Below are positions 9,876-22,400 of a DNA stretch of 64,000 nucleotides, in pieces. Within the stretch, counting starts at the first letter, position 1, and the number at the start of each line of letters is the position of its first letter. Both the position numbers and the translations under genes were made by a program. The DNA comes from Nigrospora sphaerica. Lineage: Eukaryota > Ascomycota > Sordariomycetes > Amphisphaeriales > Apiosporaceae. The stretch covers positions 6,696,001 through 6,760,000 of the forward strand of contig JAGVVL010000002.1 of assembly GCA_018287875.1 (NCBI GenBank), given 5' to 3'. Below the pieces are notes generated by a model. It was not told where the DNA came from. It saw nothing but the letters and a program-made list of their open reading frames with translations, and made no database searches.

Positions 9876-11006
9876 ATGTTCGCTGCAACTGCGAGGCGCA
9901 CCGTCCTGGGGGCGGCCGGCGCCGTCCCGCGCGCCAGCTCCGTCTTCTCGAACCGCTCCGCCTACCACCGGTGGCTGTCGACCCTGGCCGTCCTGGAGCA
10001 GCGCGAGGGCGCCCTCAACCCCGGCTCGCTGAGCGCCTTTACGGCCGCAAAGAAGCTCGGCGGCCCCGTCCACGGCTTTGTCGCCGGTAGCAACATCAAG
10101 CCCGTGGCCGAGCAGGCCGCCAAGGTCGACGGAGTCGACAAGATCGTTGCCGTGGACAATGCCGCCTATGACAAGGTCCGTTCTTCCTCCCGCACCCTCT
10201 TCTGCGCTGCCTCCGTTCTTCCTGCTGGACCTCGCCGCTGAACCCTCCTCACCTGCTCCCAGGGCCTGCCCGAGAACTATGCGCCGCTGCTGGTGGAAAA
10301 CATCAAGAAAGGCGGGTACACGCACGTCATCGTCGGGCACACGTCGTTCGGAAAGAGCCTGATGCCGCGCGTGGCCGCCCTGCTCGACGTGCAACAGATC
10401 TCGGACATCACGGCCATCGAGAACGAGAACACGTTTGTCCGGCCCATCTATGCCGGCAACGCAATCGCGACGGTCGAGTCCTCGGACCCGATCAAGCTGA
10501 TCACGGTCCGCGGCACGGCTTTCGCCGCCGCCGACGTCGCCAACGGCTCTGCCGCTGTCGAGGACGGCATCGACCCCAAAGCCGAGGCCACGTCGGAGTG
10601 GGTTTCCGAGGACCTGGCCAAGTCGGACCGCCCCGACCTGGCCACGGCCTCCAAGGTGGTGTCGGGCGGCCGCGGGCTGAAGTCCAAGGAAGAGTTCGAC
10701 AAGGTGATGCTGCCTCTCGCCGACGCCCTCGGCGCCGCCGTCGGGGCTTCCAGGGCAGCCGTCGACAGCGGCTACGCCGACAACAGCTTGCAGGTCGGTC
10801 AGACGGGCAAGGTGGTGGCGCCCCAGCTCTACATGGCTGTGGGCATCTCGGGAGCCATCCAGCACTTGGCCGGCATGAAGGACAGCAAGGTGATTGCTGC
10901 TATCAACAAGGACCCCGACGCCCCCATATTCCAGGTCGCCGACTGTGGCCTTGTGGGGGATTTGTTCGACAAAGTGCCGGAGCTTACGGAGAAGTTGAAG
11001 TCGTAG
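9876..11006 (+). CDS. ETFA: Electron transfer flavoprotein alpha subunit, mitochondrial
   Basis: Exons 9876-10175 and 10263-11006 give a 347-residue protein. The 87-base intron runs from GTCCGT to CCCAG and splits codons between AYDK and GLPENY, leaving frame intact. The N-terminus [15 protein letters not shown] is a mitochondrial presequence. The body has the ETF-alpha N-terminal fold ([26 protein letters not shown]) and the C-terminal FAD-binding domain ([24 protein letters not shown] region, [29 protein letters not shown]). ETF accepts electrons from matrix acyl-CoA dehydrogenases and passes them to ETF-ubiquinone oxidoreductase. Its length matches the family. Its stop is only 64 bases from the stop of the convergent ferredoxin reductase gene. 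Confidence 0.95.
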
Positions 11007-11070
11007 ATACTACATATACACATCTATAGGTATCGCTACGAGCTATAATCGTACAGAGAGAACTGCTCGT

Positions 11071-12677
11071 TCAGGTTGCTGCCGCCGCGGCGAGCATAGC
11101 AGATGTCGCGGTGAACTTCTCCCTCGGCTTGCCGAGAACAAGCCCCCTTGCTCTTTCGGCGCGGTCTATTTTGTGCCACTCGTGCCAGGTCACGATGCGG
11201 CATTTGCTGGTGTCCGTCTCCGTCTTTACGCCGTCCCAGCCCGGTCTGCCGTCGTGGGGAGGAGGATACACGCCAGCAGCCCAGTCGTCGGCCACGGCAT
11301 CCCCTGTAGAAAAGGCATCCTCCATGGTAGAAGCAATGACACCCGTCGGGCCGCGTTTCACCCAGCCCGCACAGTAAATTCCGGGGAGGGGTTCGCTGCT
11401 TCCGCCGTCGGCACCACCGGACAGGACTCGCCCGTAGCCGTCGTTTCGGATAATCCCCTTCCGCTCGTCAAACGAGATGTCCGCCTCGGCAAAACCAGGC
11501 AACGCGACGGACTTGTAGCCGATGGAGCGAAAGGCCACAGCCGAGGGGAGCTCAAGCTTCTCGCCAGTGTTTACCACTGGAGTGGCCGGGTCAAAGGGCT
11601 CCGGCAACGAGGTTCGCTCGAAAACAGTCTTGGACAGGGCGCCGTGCGCATCGCCTACAAACTCGGCCGGCGACAGGCAGAAATCGAGGGACCATGACTT
11701 GGACGCAGTTTCGGCCTTGGCCGCGGAGCCCTTGAGCAAGATCTCCATCAGCCGCCGGCGGGCGCGCGGCAGCTTTGAAATCTCGGGCGGCACGAGGGAC
11801 ATATCCACGGGGTGGAAGCCGACGTCGTGCAGCTTGGTCAGCTCGCGTACCTCCTTGATGGTGAAGGCGGCCTGCATGGGCCCCCGGCGCCCGACCACGT
11901 GCACCCGCTTGATGCGGCTCTTGAGCAGCGTCTCGATGGCGGCCTCGGTGATGTCCGACTTCCTAAGGACGTCGACGTTCTCGAGGAGCATGCGGGCGAC
12001 GTCGAGCGCGACGTTGCCCTGACCGATGATGACGGCTTCGTCGCCCCGCGTCAGGTCGGGCGCCAGGCCGGCGAACTCGGGCAGGCCGTTGTACCAGCCC
12101 ACGAACTCGCGGGCCGAGTAGACGCCGGCCAGCTCGGACTCGCCGGGGATGCCCAACCGCTTGTCGCGCGCGGCGCCGTAGGCCAGCACCACGGCGTCGT
12201 AGTTGCGCCTGAGCGCGTCCAGCGGGACGGTGCAGCCGTCAAAGTGGTGGCCGGGGTTCCCGACCGCTGTGTTGCCGACAAAGGTGAAGTCGGGCGAGCC
12301 GGCGACTTCCTCGAACTTGTCCTGGCAGTTCTGCGAGACAGTCAGAAGGTCTGTGGGGGCGGCGGCGTGGGGGTCGGCGGGACCTTGACTTCGGGGTGGT
12401 CGGGGGCTACGCCGAACCGCACGAGCCCAAAGGGCACCGGCAACGCCTCGTACATGTCTACCTTGGCGCTCTGGACCTTGGTCATGACGCGGTAGGCGGT
12501 ATAGAAGCCGGCCGGGCCAGACCCGACGACGGCCATGCGGAAGGGCCGGGTCGCCGCGCTGGTGGAATACCGGCTCCGGGTTGACGCCATGGCCGATGGG
12601 GGCCTAAGGAGCCGGGGAGGTCGGCACTGCCATATTCTCGCCGTGGGCGCCATTTGCAGAGTTCTGCTATGCGACAT
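11071..12677 (-). CDS. ARH1: NADPH:adrenodoxin (ferredoxin) oxidoreductase, mitochondrial
   Basis: Exons 12677-12384 and 12330-11071 give 517 residues. The 53-base intron (GTCCCG donor, TCGCAG acceptor) joins DHPEVK to NCQDKFEEVA in frame. The start has an Arg/Pro-rich presequence; a second ATG at 12653 is possible. A dinucleotide-binding VVGSGPAGFYTAY (about residues 50-62) binds FAD, and VIIGQGNVALDVARML (about 198-213) binds NADP. VKRGPTGVIASTMEDAFSTG near the C-terminus is the usual family signature. Yeast Arh1 passes electrons from NADPH to mitochondrial ferredoxin for iron-sulfur cluster, heme A and related synthesis. Yeast Arh1 is 493 residues, so the length fits. Confidence 0.95.
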
Positions 12678-13571
12678 GGATATGTAACGGCGTTGTGCCG
12701 ATTCAGAAGGGGCCAGCCAACAGCCAGCCCATCCATGGATAAATGGTAAATGGATCCTGATATTGCGTGCGAACCCGCGGTGCGGCGGGCGTTCCTGCTA
12801 GGCCGAGTAAAACCGGAGCTCGCTAATGTGGTAGTACGTATTGGGCTGTCACCGGGACTTATGTCCGATCGGCCGAACGGGGGGGTTGGGGGACCGTTCT
12901 GCCGTTTCATCCTCCACCATCTTTATTGAAGCTGCCCGTACTAGGTAGTTTTACAATCGAGACAAGCATGTGTGTGGAAGTATGTATGCGTGAGGCAAGG
13001 TGCATGGACAGTACGTGCCCCTACGCCTTTAACGAAAAGAATTCCCTTGGTACCTGGGTTGACACGGAAGACAAACCCCCATGAGCTGGAGGGCTTGAGG
13101 GGGTTCCCTGTACGGCAACCAGCCCCTCCCTCCAACCCACACACAGTAATTCCCACTCTCTCTGCGCGTCAAATGCGGGTGGCGGGGGTACCTTTCGTGC
13201 AACTCAGCTCCAATCCATTTCCCAGCCATCCCGCAAAAACCGGCTGGGGGGCCGGTTGTCACGGTAACAAGCTGACCTTTCCATAGATAGATAAGTAGAT
13301 GGACAGGTATGGACGGCAGACGATGCGAGCGCGTGCGTGCGCATGCCGGATCAAACCTGCCATATTCTCGGCGCGTAGCGCAGAACCACTTCTGAAAAGC
13401 CCGCCCGGCTCCTCTTCTTCTCGCCCTCGCCCCCCCCTTCCGTATGCGTAGAAGTCCGTACGTAGTAAGACAAGACATTCCGACTTCTGGTTCCCCTCCA
13501 CCGTGTCCACGCAAGCGAAAGGAACCCGGCCAGAGCCGCTGGCCGACGCATCTACACGCGCGCGCGCGACC
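12678..13571. other. Divergent promoter region
   Basis: About 0.9 kb between the ferredoxin reductase start and the four-TM membrane protein. A short CG-alternating stretch (CGCGCGCGCG, about 13558-13568) lies just before the downstream ATG. No RNA gene or convincing extra open frame is seen. Confidence 0.5.
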
Positions 13572-15546
13572 ATGGGGTCCCAGCAGCCGTTCCTCTATCA
13601 TCTGGATCGACGCGACTCGCGATTCCCCGAGAAGGAGTTCGACCCCAAGGCCATCACCCGCCAGAGCTGGGAGGTCAAACCCAAGAAGCCCAAGCACGAA
13701 GGCCCGTTTGTCTCCTTCGGCCGCCACCCCGAGTAAGGCGCCCGAAGCCCGCGATGCATTCCTTTGCTTCCGTTTCCCCCATGCGTGTGCTTGCGTCCGC
13801 GGCGTGCTGGGCTAACTGCGAGTCCGTTAGTGGCCAGGCCATCCCCTCCCTCTCCAGGATCACCAATGCCCGGCCCATGAGCAGCTCGGCGAAATGGTGG
13901 ATTCTGTTGCTGAGGAAAGCCCAGATCGGCCTGCGAGGGCTGGAGCTCGTCGCCGGCCTCGGCCTTCTCGCTCTCATGATCTTGATATCCAACGTCGACT
14001 TCATGACGGCCTGGGTTATGAGGATCACTGTGAGTCCGGCTCCGACGCGCCCTCTCGCGGCAACCTACTGACAGGTCGACAGCCGGGTGTCGTGGCCATC
14101 AGCTGCGTCTATGCCATCTACCACCTCAACCGGGACGCCGCCGAGAGGCCGCCGGGCTCGTCTGCCGCCTACCAGCTTTTCTCCGGTCTCACCGACCTCG
14201 CTGCCATGCCGCTGTATGCGTTTGGCTGCCTCGCCGTCGCCAACAACAGCAACGAGTGGACTACGCTGTTGCCCGACGACGCGTTGCTGCAGTACTTCAT
14301 CCCTGCCGAGTACTACACTTTGATCGCGGCCAGCAGCCTGCACTTCGTATCCCTCGGCATTTCCATCTGGCTCGGGCTCATGTTTCGGAGAATCGCCCAG
14401 CTGCCTCCCGACATGAACCCCCTCGAGAACCACCTGACAGCCCGGCACAAGCGCAACAAGTCCTCGATCGCGACGGCATACACCGACATGTCGGAAGCTA
14501 GCCGGCGCCTTTCCACCCCGCTTGAGGACCGCCGTCGGTCTGGCGCTCCCTACGAGAGCCTCTCGCGGCCGCCGAGCATCCCCTTCATGCACACGCGGAG
14601 TAACTCGGGCGACTCGTTGGCCTCGCTGTCGAAGGGAGACTCGCGCGCCGATTTCCCCAGTCGGCAGTACCAGATTACTCCGGGCAGCTCACCGCGCAAC
14701 AGCGGTGTTTCCGCTGCCAACCTGAACCGCCTCTCCAAGCCTCCGGCGCCCTCGCAACGCGGCAGCTACGCCGAGGTGGCAACCCACGAGGCGGACGCAC
14801 AGCATGACGCCTCACGCCCGCCCCCCGTTACCTCACCGTCGCGCGAAGCCAAGTTCACCGAGACCTGGTACACCTCAGATTCCCTGGTCAACCGCACACA
14901 AGAACGTACGCGCAAGGTGAATGCCGCAGAAAGGGCCAAGTCCAAGGCCCAGACGTACGAGGCGCTGAGCCAGCGGTACGGCTCCGATTCGGACGGAGAA
15001 GACTCGGACACGGAGAACGGCGGCAGGATGATGAGGCCCGATGTCGCTGACTTCTCGGACCTCGAAGACGACGAACGCGCCATGCACCCCAACCCGCTGC
15101 GGTTCCACCCGACGCCTGGCTCGCCCGCCGGTTCGCCGACGCAGCGTACGCACTACGCCGTCCAGGCGCCCCGGCTCCAGATGCCCTACCAGGCTGACGG
15201 GGGATCCCTGCTGTCAGAGGTGTCGTCGAACGCGCGCAGCGCCAATGGCAGCTTCGACGGCGCCGAGCCGAAGCCGACGGGCCTCGGCGTGCCGCCGGCC
15301 TGGGGCGGCCGACAGCGCGACTCATCCATCCAGCCCGAGGAGGGCATGTTCTGCACCAAGCCCTACGGCGACCTCCGGGCCGCGGCGCCCCCCGTCACGG
15401 TCGGCAGCGGGCGCCAGGTCTCGTCGGGCCACGACTACGACTTCGGGGCCGGCAGCGGCGGCAAGTACCGACGCAACGTGAGCGGCAAGGTGGCCGAGGA
15501 GGGCCGCAGCGGCTACTCGCGCTACGGCGCCCTGGACGAAGACTGA
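13572..15546 (+). CDS. Four-TM fungal membrane protein with long disordered cytosolic tail, function unknown
   Basis: Three exons (13572-13732, 13831-14029, 14083-15546) give 607 residues. The introns are 98 bases (GTAAGG...GTTAG, branch-like GCTAAC) and 53 bases (GTGAGT...GACAG). The N-terminus is hydrophilic with HLDRRDSRFPEKEFDPKAITR. Four hydrophobic stretches follow: about residues 89-108 (LELVAGLGLLALMILIS), 121-135 (PGVVAISCVYAIYHL), 152-173 and 198-221 (YYTLIAASSLHFVSLGISIW). The C-terminal 380 residues are Ser/Pro/Arg-rich, with repeated RRS and SRP-type phospho-site-like motifs and a Glu/Asp patch (SDSDGEDSDTENG). The topology resembles MARVEL-like four-helix proteins, but I cannot name a family. 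The gene structure is well supported; the function is unknown. Confidence 0.8.
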
Positions 15547-16098
15547 TGGTCGCTGGCGGCTTGACGAAGGGGAAAAAAAAAGGGGGCCCTGGTCGACAGG
15601 GAGCGATGCACACCATTTGCTCTGCGGCAAGGGAGTGGCGCTGCGCAAAGGTTTTTGTACGAATACCCGGCGAGGACGGAGAGTTGAAGCTTGGCTCCGA
15701 ACCGCCAATGTCATGTTTGATAATGATTGCCCGGCCTTGCCGTTTGACTTGTATACTTTACATGAAGAGGGAATACTGCATACACTTGACCGTTGCGATG
15801 GATTTGCGTGCGTGACAACTACAGTATGAAGCGGTGGCTTTCAAGGCTACCAGGAGTCCCGTATGCTCATTCGAGGCCACTATGCAGGAAACTAGAACCT
15901 TTACATACACTCTCGTTGAGATAAGCTCTTTATTTACATCTCTATTTCGATTGCTTACTCCCGACTAGGGGATGGGAAACCCTCGTGTTTCACGTCTCAA
16001 CTGCGGGAAGACTTCAAGTGGGCGCGCATACTTCTTCTCGCCAACAAGTACATCTCTTGGTTAATCACACCCCCCCTCGAGGAGTCTCATGCTCGGGC
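15547..16098. other. Intergenic spacer between convergent genes
   Basis: 552 bases between the stops of the membrane protein and PMS1 genes. An A run sits near 15573-15581, and the middle is AT-richer. It probably holds the 3' untranslated regions; nothing else is seen. Confidence 0.5.
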
Positions 16099-19000
16099 TC
16101 AATCTTCGCGTCTTGCCCTCACGTAAGCGGCCCAGTTTGTCTGTTTCGCTCTCGAACCCAGACCGAATCCATCCCCCTCCCGCCAGGCCGAGTTGCTCCA
16201 CGTGCCCAGCCCGCAGAGGTGTCTCATCGTTGGCCGTCCGTGAGGGCAATTCCACGGCTTGTCGAGCTCCCCCATGTGGCGGACCAGCTTTTCCATCTGC
16301 CTGTTGGACAGGGATTTGCCAATCATGACACTGCTTCGGCACGCGCGCATCGCAAACATTTTACGCACCTTGGATGGACGGGGCACCGTGTTGACTGACA
16401 GAGACTGGTGGTCTGTCAAGAGTGAGATGAGCTCCTCGAGATCTGCAAGCGAAAACGTCGTCTCCCTGCTCAGTGGCAGACTAAGCAGCTGGCACCGGGA
16501 CCCGACCGGTTGGTAACCACTTTCGTCCATACTCACCAGGAAGCCATTGGTCTCGAGCGCCTCCATATTCTCCCTGACAACCTCCTCTTCAATGGCCGTC
16601 AGCTCCAGCGTCTTGGGCTGGACCAGTCTTTGGGACTGGACCACAGTGCTGGCCTGGAGACGTTCAAAATTGTACTTCTCGTCCGTGGCGTGCTGGTCAA
16701 TGATGAACAGCTCGTCGTCCGTCGAGCTTTCCTCACCCTGCACATCATCTGCTTTATGGACCCCCTTCGGACGGATGGCCAGGATGAAGCCAAGATTAAA
16801 CTGCCCGATGACTTTCATCCGCCCGAAATCCGATTTGGAGATTGTCAGGGACAGTTTTTCCTCGGCATCGGCGGCACTAATGTTTTCTGTTGGTAGCGCA
16901 GCGTCACCGCTCGCCGTTGACGGCGTCATTTCCTCGAGGGCCTGCATTGCTTCGCTGATTCGCTTTACGTCGAAGCGGGTGGTCTGCCGAAGCTGCAACG
17001 TAGCGTCCTTGCGCTTGGCGCTGCCCTTAACAAAAGATTGCTGTCGCTTTTCCGTCTCCTCGGAACAGGCCTTTGCTGCCTCTTCTGCGGCGTCGATCAT
17101 GCCTTTCACCTTCCCCTCCTCTCGTGCTTTTTTGTTGTTGTTGTTGTCATCCTCGTCAACGAAGTCTTCGTCGCTGTCTTCGCTGTTGTCTTCGCCGTTG
17201 GCTGATCTAGGCGATGAGCTTTGCCTGGTGTCACCATACACTGGTAAACTGTCCATTGCGAGCACATTCTCATCCCCGCTACCGTCATCTTCACTTTTCG
17301 GCTGGGTCAAGCCGCTGTCAAGTGCTGTGGCGGGCCCTGCGTCTACACCTGTTATTTCTTCGGCTTCATCCTCCACGAAAAGACCCTCGCTTGGGGACCT
17401 AGGTTGATCCCGACTTTCTTCAGGTTGCTCCTTTCTTTCTCCACCATGTTTAGCGTTAGAAACTTCCTCATCCTGGTCCACAGAGACCTCTAGGTTCTCT
17501 GTGTTTGACGCGTTTCGCGTGACCGAGGCTGCGAACATCCGAGCAAGACGACCCTGGAATGAGGGAAGAGGCGCATTCCTTTGACCGCCAACGTGCTGCG
17601 CTCCTGCCCGTTGCGTATGAGATTGCGCCAGGCGGGGTTTCTTTGCTGGCGAGCCCAGGATACTCGTTACAGTGTCATTGCCAATTGTTATTGTGGCAAC
17701 CTCTGGCGAGATGTGTATGGACGTTTTGGGACTGGATGCATTAGGTCGCGATTGCGGTAGTCGCGGGGGAGGCGGGACGCTCGGGATTGGTAATTCAGAC
17801 AGGCCTTGTTCCTTTCGGCTGCTCCCGCTGTCCCTATTGTGGTTTTCGGGCTCAAGTGCTGGATTAGTACGTAGGGCGCCTCTGCCGGGTGACTCGGCCA
17901 CGGACCCCAAGGATCCCTCCGTGTCCTTGTCGTCGTCCTGCTCTTGGGGCCTGTCCGGCGTCGTTGTCGAATGACAGTCTGCACGGTCAACCGATTCTCT
18001 CCTAAGCCATCGGCTGACCAGGGCAGGGCGGCTCTCCTTCCCTTGCTGAGAATCCCCCCTCGCAATGGTTTGTTGGCCTCCGGTCTCCTCCTTACTTGTT
18101 CCCTCATCCTCGTCACCGGACAGGTCTTCTGGCAAGCTGTCCCGGATGCCTTGCTCCGCTGCTACATCAGATGAACTGGCTGCCGCATGCGACGCCCCTG
18201 GGTGTTTGTCCTCGGAATTTGTTGCCCCTTGGCGACCGATCGCAAGTTTCGCGAAAGGCGTGCTTTTGTGAGCAGCCAGGGAGGATGTTGGGACAGAGTA
18301 ATCCTGGGCCTCGAAAAGCGCAACAAGCGACTCCCTAAGGTTGTCAAGCATCCGAGACTGGTCATGCAGCATGATCGTCCTCTTATCCGGACTGACATTC
18401 ACGTCGTACATGTCTGTGTCAAGTTGGATATCGGCGAAGATGAACGGGGACTGCGAAGAATTGTACGACTTGTAGACTTCGTTGAAGACTTTCGCAAACT
18501 GCGGGAGACCGCAGGGCCGGCCATTGACAAAGAACATCTGCCGATCGGGTGTCTGGCGTCCCTCTCCGTGCGCTGGCCGAGATACGTGCCCTCGGACGTG
18601 AATTTCCTTGGCCTTTTCTTCTTCCCGCGCAGATCTACGCTGGCTGGGCGCACTCGTCGGTTCCAGTGCCAGCTGCAGCTCGAGCGGGATGAGCACGGAC
18701 AAAGTCTTGGCCCCGAAAACATTAACAATGTTTTCTCGGGTCGTGGCGTTGCCTTTGGTCGAGAAGAGGACGATTTTCTTGCCCTTGTTTGGTTGCTGTG
18801 ACACGGTGAACTTCACGCCCGTCAAGATACAAGCGTACTGGTTCAGAACGCTGATGACCCTGTTCCACTCCCTTTTAATGTTGCGTTCCAGCTCGCGGCG
18901 TCTGACGGGGAGGTTTTTGAACAGCCCTTCTATGCTGATGGTGGTGCCCTTCTGGGCAGCAACAACACTGGTGCTCTTGAGCTTGCCCGACGTCTCAAAC

Positions 19001-19438
19001 TCCAGCCGTGAGCCTTTGGGGGCCTCGGCTGCCAAGCAGGTCGTGACGGAGAGCTTGGAGAGCGCACATAGTGAGGACAGTGCCTCGCCTCTGAAACCAA
19101 AGGTTTGAAGCCGGGTCAGATCCTCGTATGAAGATAGCTTGGAGGTATAATGCTTCAGGGCGAGTGTCTCGTAGTTTTCTTGGGAGACGCCGGAACCATT
19201 GTCCTGAACCTCGATGGAATCCAAGCCTTGGTTCTTGAATCGCACCTCTGCAAAAGCCCCCGTCAGCCAAGCTCCCGCAATCACTCTTCCCGGGTCCTTC
19301 CCACTAACCAATCGAGGTGGCGCCGGCATCCACGCCATTCTCTACCAGCTCCTTCGCAACGGAGCAGAGGTCGACAATGACCTGACCGGATTGGATTTGA
19401 TGAACCGCGCGAGCCTCAATGGCCTTTATAGTGGCCAT
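16099..19438 (-). CDS. PMS1: DNA mismatch repair endonuclease Pms1 (PMS2 homologue)
   Basis: Exons 19438-19309 and 19247-16099 give 1092 residues; the 61-base intron (GTTAGT...TGCAG) joins AGATSI to EVRFKN in frame. The ATG at 19438 begins [20 protein letters not shown], matching the conserved start of the GHKL ATPase domain. [17 protein letters not shown] and TFGFRGEAL are the ATP-binding motifs. The C-terminal metal-dependent nicking site [12 protein letters not shown] (about residue 894) fits DQHA-X2-E-X4-[10 protein letters not shown] (about 1012) and [11 protein letters not shown] (about 1044) complete the active centre. The protein pairs with Mlh1 and nicks the nascent strand after mismatch recognition. 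Residues of roughly 380-800 are a disordered, charged linker, which makes it longer than yeast Pms1 (873). Confidence 0.95.
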
Positions 19439-22400
19439 GGCTCGTCGTGGACGGCGTTGGGCGCCTAACGCGGGCTCGTGATGGTAAACCGATACCCCAG
19501 TAGGTGTGCGAAGACGAGGCTCCAAGCGGAGCCCCAATACGCCGTCTGGCAAACCTCTAGACTCGCGTATCTACTCTTCACAATGGGAAGAAATGAGATG
19601 CCGCCGATAGGTGACAACTGCAAAAGCAGGACGATGGTGAGGCCGTGGTAGCCTGGGATCCGTGCAGCTGTAGTAGTAGTAGCCGCCTTGTGCTGTTTGG
19701 AGCGCGTCTCGCCTTTAATCGAAACGCGGGAAATCGCGTCGGCGCCCCGCGCGTGGCTGGGCTAAATGCGTAAGTACCCAAGTACTTTTACCTGGCTATG
19801 TGGCTTGGCTCTATGGAAGTATTCTGTGCTGTCTTTCATCCTCCGAGCATAGTTGTACGCGCAAGTTGGCAATGTCCTGTGCGCATGTAACATGGCGTAT
19901 CAGTTCCACCGATCAAGGCTACTGTTTCGGGGTTGCGAGAATGGGCGGCCTCCGTTATGTTCAGTCCCCTATAATTCCTCTCTATCACCGCCGTGGACGA
20001 TGAAGCGCTTGTGGACTCGGTATCGATTGCACCGCCATTGGGCGTGCGTGTCCAGCTAGCCTGCACGCGGAGAACATAGTAGTATGTATCCAAGAACCAA
20101 CATCTGTCACGACCACGACCTGCCAAGCCAAAGTGACGAAATGATTTCAGGTTTCCCAGGCTGTTCGGGAAATCCTGGGTCCCCTGAAGGTAGGGTAGGC
20201 TTCCTGGACCCGCCAGCCGAATGTTGGACGGAGCAGGGCCATTTTAGGTCCCCACGCACTCTTACCTACATTGGCAACGACGCCGCTGACTGGCCGAGAC
20301 GAGTTTTGCACGAGGATATGCGAGAGAGACGTACAAGTGTAGATACACTTAGTTTGCCGAGGCGGGGGGCTGAGGCATGGGCGTGTCAAATTATGGGATG
20401 ACATCCACCTATTCATAGCCGCGTAGGTACCTATACAATCGAGGCTTACCTAGCTACTCAGTAGTGCCTACCAAGGTACCAAAAGAATGGACTACAGAAC
20501 TTTTACGATATGCGGTTGGCAACCTGCGGGTGTGCAAGGTGGAGGCTGGCTGTTACCTCGTGGGGAAAAGGTATATACCGTGCATCCATTCCTAGGTACC
20601 GACGTAGGTTGGAAGCTAAGGACGCAATCCTCTCTTAAGGATCCTCGCAAGTACATGCTCAAAGTGGCAAGCTCGTGGTTTTCATTGGGAACCAGCCAGG
20701 CCTAGGCGGGCGCTCCGCATTCCATTGCCCAAGATAACCGGTGACGATATGGGATATACAAATAGCATATAGCACCTCTGTAGCCATCCGAGTTGTCTTT
20801 TCCCAAGACACGGCTATATTAGTTTGGGGGAAGGCTGCAGAACGGCTGCATTAAGCACCCTATTAAGCTGGCGCATCCAGGTATTTAATGAATACGAACC
20901 GGCTAGATTGGGTTTCCCATTGGTACGGACCAAACCAACGGCTATTGATTTGCGGCTCCTAGGCACCGTCGACCCGGCCGTTGGATTAAAGGATTTTTGC
21001 CGTTTTTCACTCCCAGGAGCTCTACCCAGTTACCTGCTGGTAACCTGCAAATCGTATCGCCAAACGTCCGGCAAGGCACAATTGGCTGACGCCTGGCCAT
21101 GAACACATGCTAGGTTCGGTCAGCATTGCTGGACGGAGGCCGGGACAGATCCCGGTGTTGCGTCGCTTGCCTTAGGTTGCTCTGCTTCTGTCGGCTGGGG
21201 TGGCAGGAACAGAGGATGCAAGCTTGGTGGCGGTTATCACTATCACTCGGGCAACAGACGGCGCCGTGACTTGTTCCCGGGGGTGGGATATGGCCGGCCA
21301 GTCGCTCAGCTGCTCCGATCCCTACAGACAGGGGCTGAACTAATGTAAGCCGCATACCACTGTGCGAGAGGCTAGGCGCGCCTCATGCAAGCACGCCGAC
21401 TTGCATGGCACTTTGCCTACGGCACATGGGAAAAAGTATCAGCGTAGAGGGCCCCATGGCCTGCAGATATGTAGACAGCTAGCTCCGGGGGGGCAGACAA
21501 AGCCGGGAGTTTCGAGGCGTCATCGCGGGAATCACCTTCTCGTGCGTCGGTAGTGTGGGTGGCTGTGAAACAGCACACAGACACGCCCGAACCGTTCCGC
21601 TATACCCCAACGCCGTACTCTGCAGATCGAAAAGGCATGACCGTCCCGAGCATGACACCCTTGCTTGCAGCAACACGAGGCGGCGCCGTCGTCGAGCTTT
21701 GCGCGCTTCCCAGGGAGAGAGGGCGCAGGAAAACATCGTCATTCGCGGGACTGGTCACGTCGTCCACCTGGGCTAAAGCCTGATTGATAATCCATACCCA
21801 ACCTGCCGCGCGATAGGCGGGCATGGGGCGTGAGTGGATCCCCCACGCGCCCCCGCGGGCTCCCATCGAAAGAAACCTGAGTCCAGACAGGTACAGCATC
21901 GTCGGCCCATGGATATACGCCGAGTGACCGTCAAGCAGAAACCCGAGGCCCCGAGCCCGCGCCTTGGGCCATGATTCTCGTTGCGCAGGTGGATAAAGCA
22001 CGGCGACGACTCGCCTCTTTTAAGGAATGCGCGTGCTTGCCGGCAGACGGCCTTTTCTTTCGCGTACGCGCAGAGGAAAAGGGGAGGAGGGGTGGTTTTG
22101 TCGTTCAGACGCCGTCTCGGCTCTTCCACTATCGTACGGGATGGGCTACTGAGTGAGGCCTGCAGATGAGAAACGACTAGACCGGAGCTTACAGGGGGGG
22201 CGGGCATACGAGTGAGCACCTGCAGCGTTACCCCCAAAGCCAAGCACGCAGCCAAGCCAAGAATCACCGTGACATCAAGACGCAACGATAGATGGCATCG
22301 CTTTGATCGTCGGTAGCTCCCCAGCCGACGGATAGATAGTGCTATGCGGCCATCGTAGCAAATGTTATCTGGGAAGCGCCGCCATTGGAACGCTGGGATA

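Noticed and set aside
9774..10865. 363-codon minus-strand frame over the ETF-alpha gene
   Set aside because: It covers the ETF-alpha exons and intron in antisense, with shadow-type composition (Gly/Arg/Val/His).
12482..12910. Minus-strand frame upstream of the ferredoxin reductase start
   Set aside because: It overlaps the real exon 1 in a different frame and has no splice or motif support.
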